A stretch of 64,000 nt of DNA. Source: Planctomycetota bacterium (GTDB lineage: Bacteria > Planctomycetota > JAJSAM01 > JAJVHW01). Location of the stretch: contig JAJRPF010000016.1 in assembly GCA_024280885.1 (NCBI GenBank), positions 1 through 64,000 on the forward strand, in the 5' to 3' direction. The notes beneath the pieces were generated by a model. It saw only the letters and a list, made by a program, of their open reading frames with translations, did no database searches and was not told where the DNA came from. A program made the position numbers and the translations under genes. How positions within the stretch are numbered: position 1 is the first letter of the stretch; each line of letters starts with the position of its first letter. This document shows positions 63,353 to 64,000 of the stretch, in pieces.

Positions 63353-64000
63353 TCACTCCGCGGCCTGGAGCGATACCCCTGTCTCGCCGCCCTTGAGCGT
63401 CCCGGCCTGCACAGTGTTCCACGAGTTCTCGTTGCGGATGCGCACCGTCGCCCTGTACGTCGCGCCTTCTTCCATCCCACTCGCAGTGAACGCGCCGTTG
63501 GCGTCGGTGCGCGCGCGGACGCTCGTCAGGCCCTGACGATCGACGGGGCTGAGGAAGAGCCAGGCGTTCTTCATCACGGCTCCCGAGGCATCGGTGACCG
63601 TCCCGGATGCGCTCACGCCGTCGCGAACGCTCAGACGCACTCCACTGGCTCCGGTGGCCACGCCCTTCTGCTCGGACCCGATCTTGCCACTCGCGCTGAC
63701 AGAGAGGGTGTACGTCTTCCCGTCCTCCAGCCCGGTCATTTCGAATTCGCCGCTCTCGTTCGTAACCGCACGTGCAGAGCGCCCCCCGCCGTCCGGGCGT
63801 CCCCGCACGCTCGCGCGGTTGACCGGCCCGTCCGGGCCCACCACGGTGCCGGAGATCTTGGCGCCCTCGGTTGCCGTCAGTGTGATGCCACTCGAACCGG
63901 CGGCTACGTCCTGGCCGCCCTCGAGCACCATCTGCTTGTTCGTCCCGTTGCCCCACGTGTTCATCGTGAGGCGGTAGCGGCCCGGCTTCAGGCCTCCGAT
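63353..64000 (-). CDS. Carboxypeptidase-regulatory-like repeat protein, 3-prime part (continues beyond window)
   Basis: The frame remains open to the window edge, so only the C-terminal 215 or so residues are seen. They form at least two beta repeats (ISGTVVGPDGPVNRASVRG, SASGTVTDASGAVMKNAWLF) like those of the 1321-residue protein at 57 kb. Its stop codon is 41 bases upstream of the esterase start, so the two may be one transcription unit. Confidence 0.75.
   Translation of the reverse strand: MGGLKPGRYRLTMNTWGNGTNKQMVLEGGQDVAAGSSGITLTATEGAKISGTVVGPDGPVNRASVRGRPDGGGRSARAVTNESGEFEMTGLEDGKTYTLSVSASGKIGSEQKGVATGASGVRLSVRDGVSASGTVTDASGAVMKNAWLFLSPVDRQGLTSVRARTDANGAFTASGMEEGATYRATVRIRNENSWNTVQAGTLKGGETGVSLQAAE

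Overview
The window is chromosomal DNA from a bacterium with very high G+C: third codon positions are nearly all G or C. It is densely coding and genes lie on both strands. There is no rRNA or tRNA gene, CRISPR array, prophage or insertion sequence. Lipoprotein boxes, c-type cytochromes, an outer-face protein style built from FG-GAP, VIT/VWA, carboxypeptidase-regulatory-like and prenyltransferase-repeat domains, a ThuA-like/alpha-toroid protein, a zinc-ribbon/metallopeptidase membrane protein and a glycine-rich RRM protein together suggest a Planctomycetota-like (or less likely Myxococcota- or Binatota-like) organism. No phylogenetic marker is decisive, so this is an inference.

Layout. 1-0.7 kb: tail of an HNH endonuclease. 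0.8-6.8 kb: an aminotransferase, a ThuA/toroid secreted protein, an RRM protein with a strong terminator, a DinB-type protein and a TPR protein. 7-10.4 kb (minus strand): 3-hydroxyacyl-CoA dehydrogenase, a GT39-like membrane protein and a monoheme cytochrome. 10.6-18.2 kb (plus strand): a leucine/isovalerate-type operon with methylcrotonyl-CoA carboxylase beta subunit, methylglutaconyl-CoA hydratase, a biotin carboxylase and a separate biotin carrier protein, then a thioesterase and an M1 aminopeptidase with HEAT repeats. 18.2-22.3 kb: a lipoprotein, enoyl-CoA hydratase, a zinc-type oxidoreductase and an SDR. 22.4-24.7 kb: an NfeD-like/flotillin pair. 24.9-29 kb: an archaeal-type methionine aminopeptidase, a hybrid histidine kinase and a secreted protein. 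29-36 kb: a multiheme cytochrome b/c fusion coupled to a CRTAC1-like protein, divergent from a VIT-VWA-PDZ protein. 37-39.4 kb: enoyl-CoA hydratase-like, acyl-CoA dehydrogenase and [2Fe-2S] ferredoxin, all translationally coupled. 39.5-46 kb: a degenerate tandem GGDEF-like protein, a PPC/ZU5-like protein, a gluzincin-like membrane protein and a GAF-AAA+ regulator. 46-53 kb: YceH, ETF-ubiquinone oxidoreductase, a receiver protein, SfsA and a coiled-coil protein. 52.4-56.8 kb: an ArsR-methyltransferase fusion coupled to MetH. 57-64 kb: a giant carboxypeptidase-regulatory-like protein, an esterase/lipoprotein pair and the start of another such repeat protein.

How the genes work together. The acyl-CoA dehydrogenase, several crotonase-family proteins, the 3-hydroxyacyl-CoA dehydrogenase, the carboxylase operon and ETF-QO form a coherent acyl-CoA and branched-chain amino acid oxidation theme that feeds electrons to quinone. 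Many neighbouring genes share 4-base ATGA, GTGA or TTGA stop/start overlaps, so translational coupling is a general habit here.

The most unusual non-coding signal is a long hairpin family seen twice, each copy a few bases after a stop codon, with a compensatory base-pair change between copies (24717-24818 and 46054-46155). Other points of interest are a second long inverted repeat that includes the ETF-QO stop codon, a split methylcrotonyl-CoA carboxylase alpha subunit, an AAA+ regulator whose GAFTGA loop reads GAHSTA, and several short tandem repeat arrays in intergenic regions.
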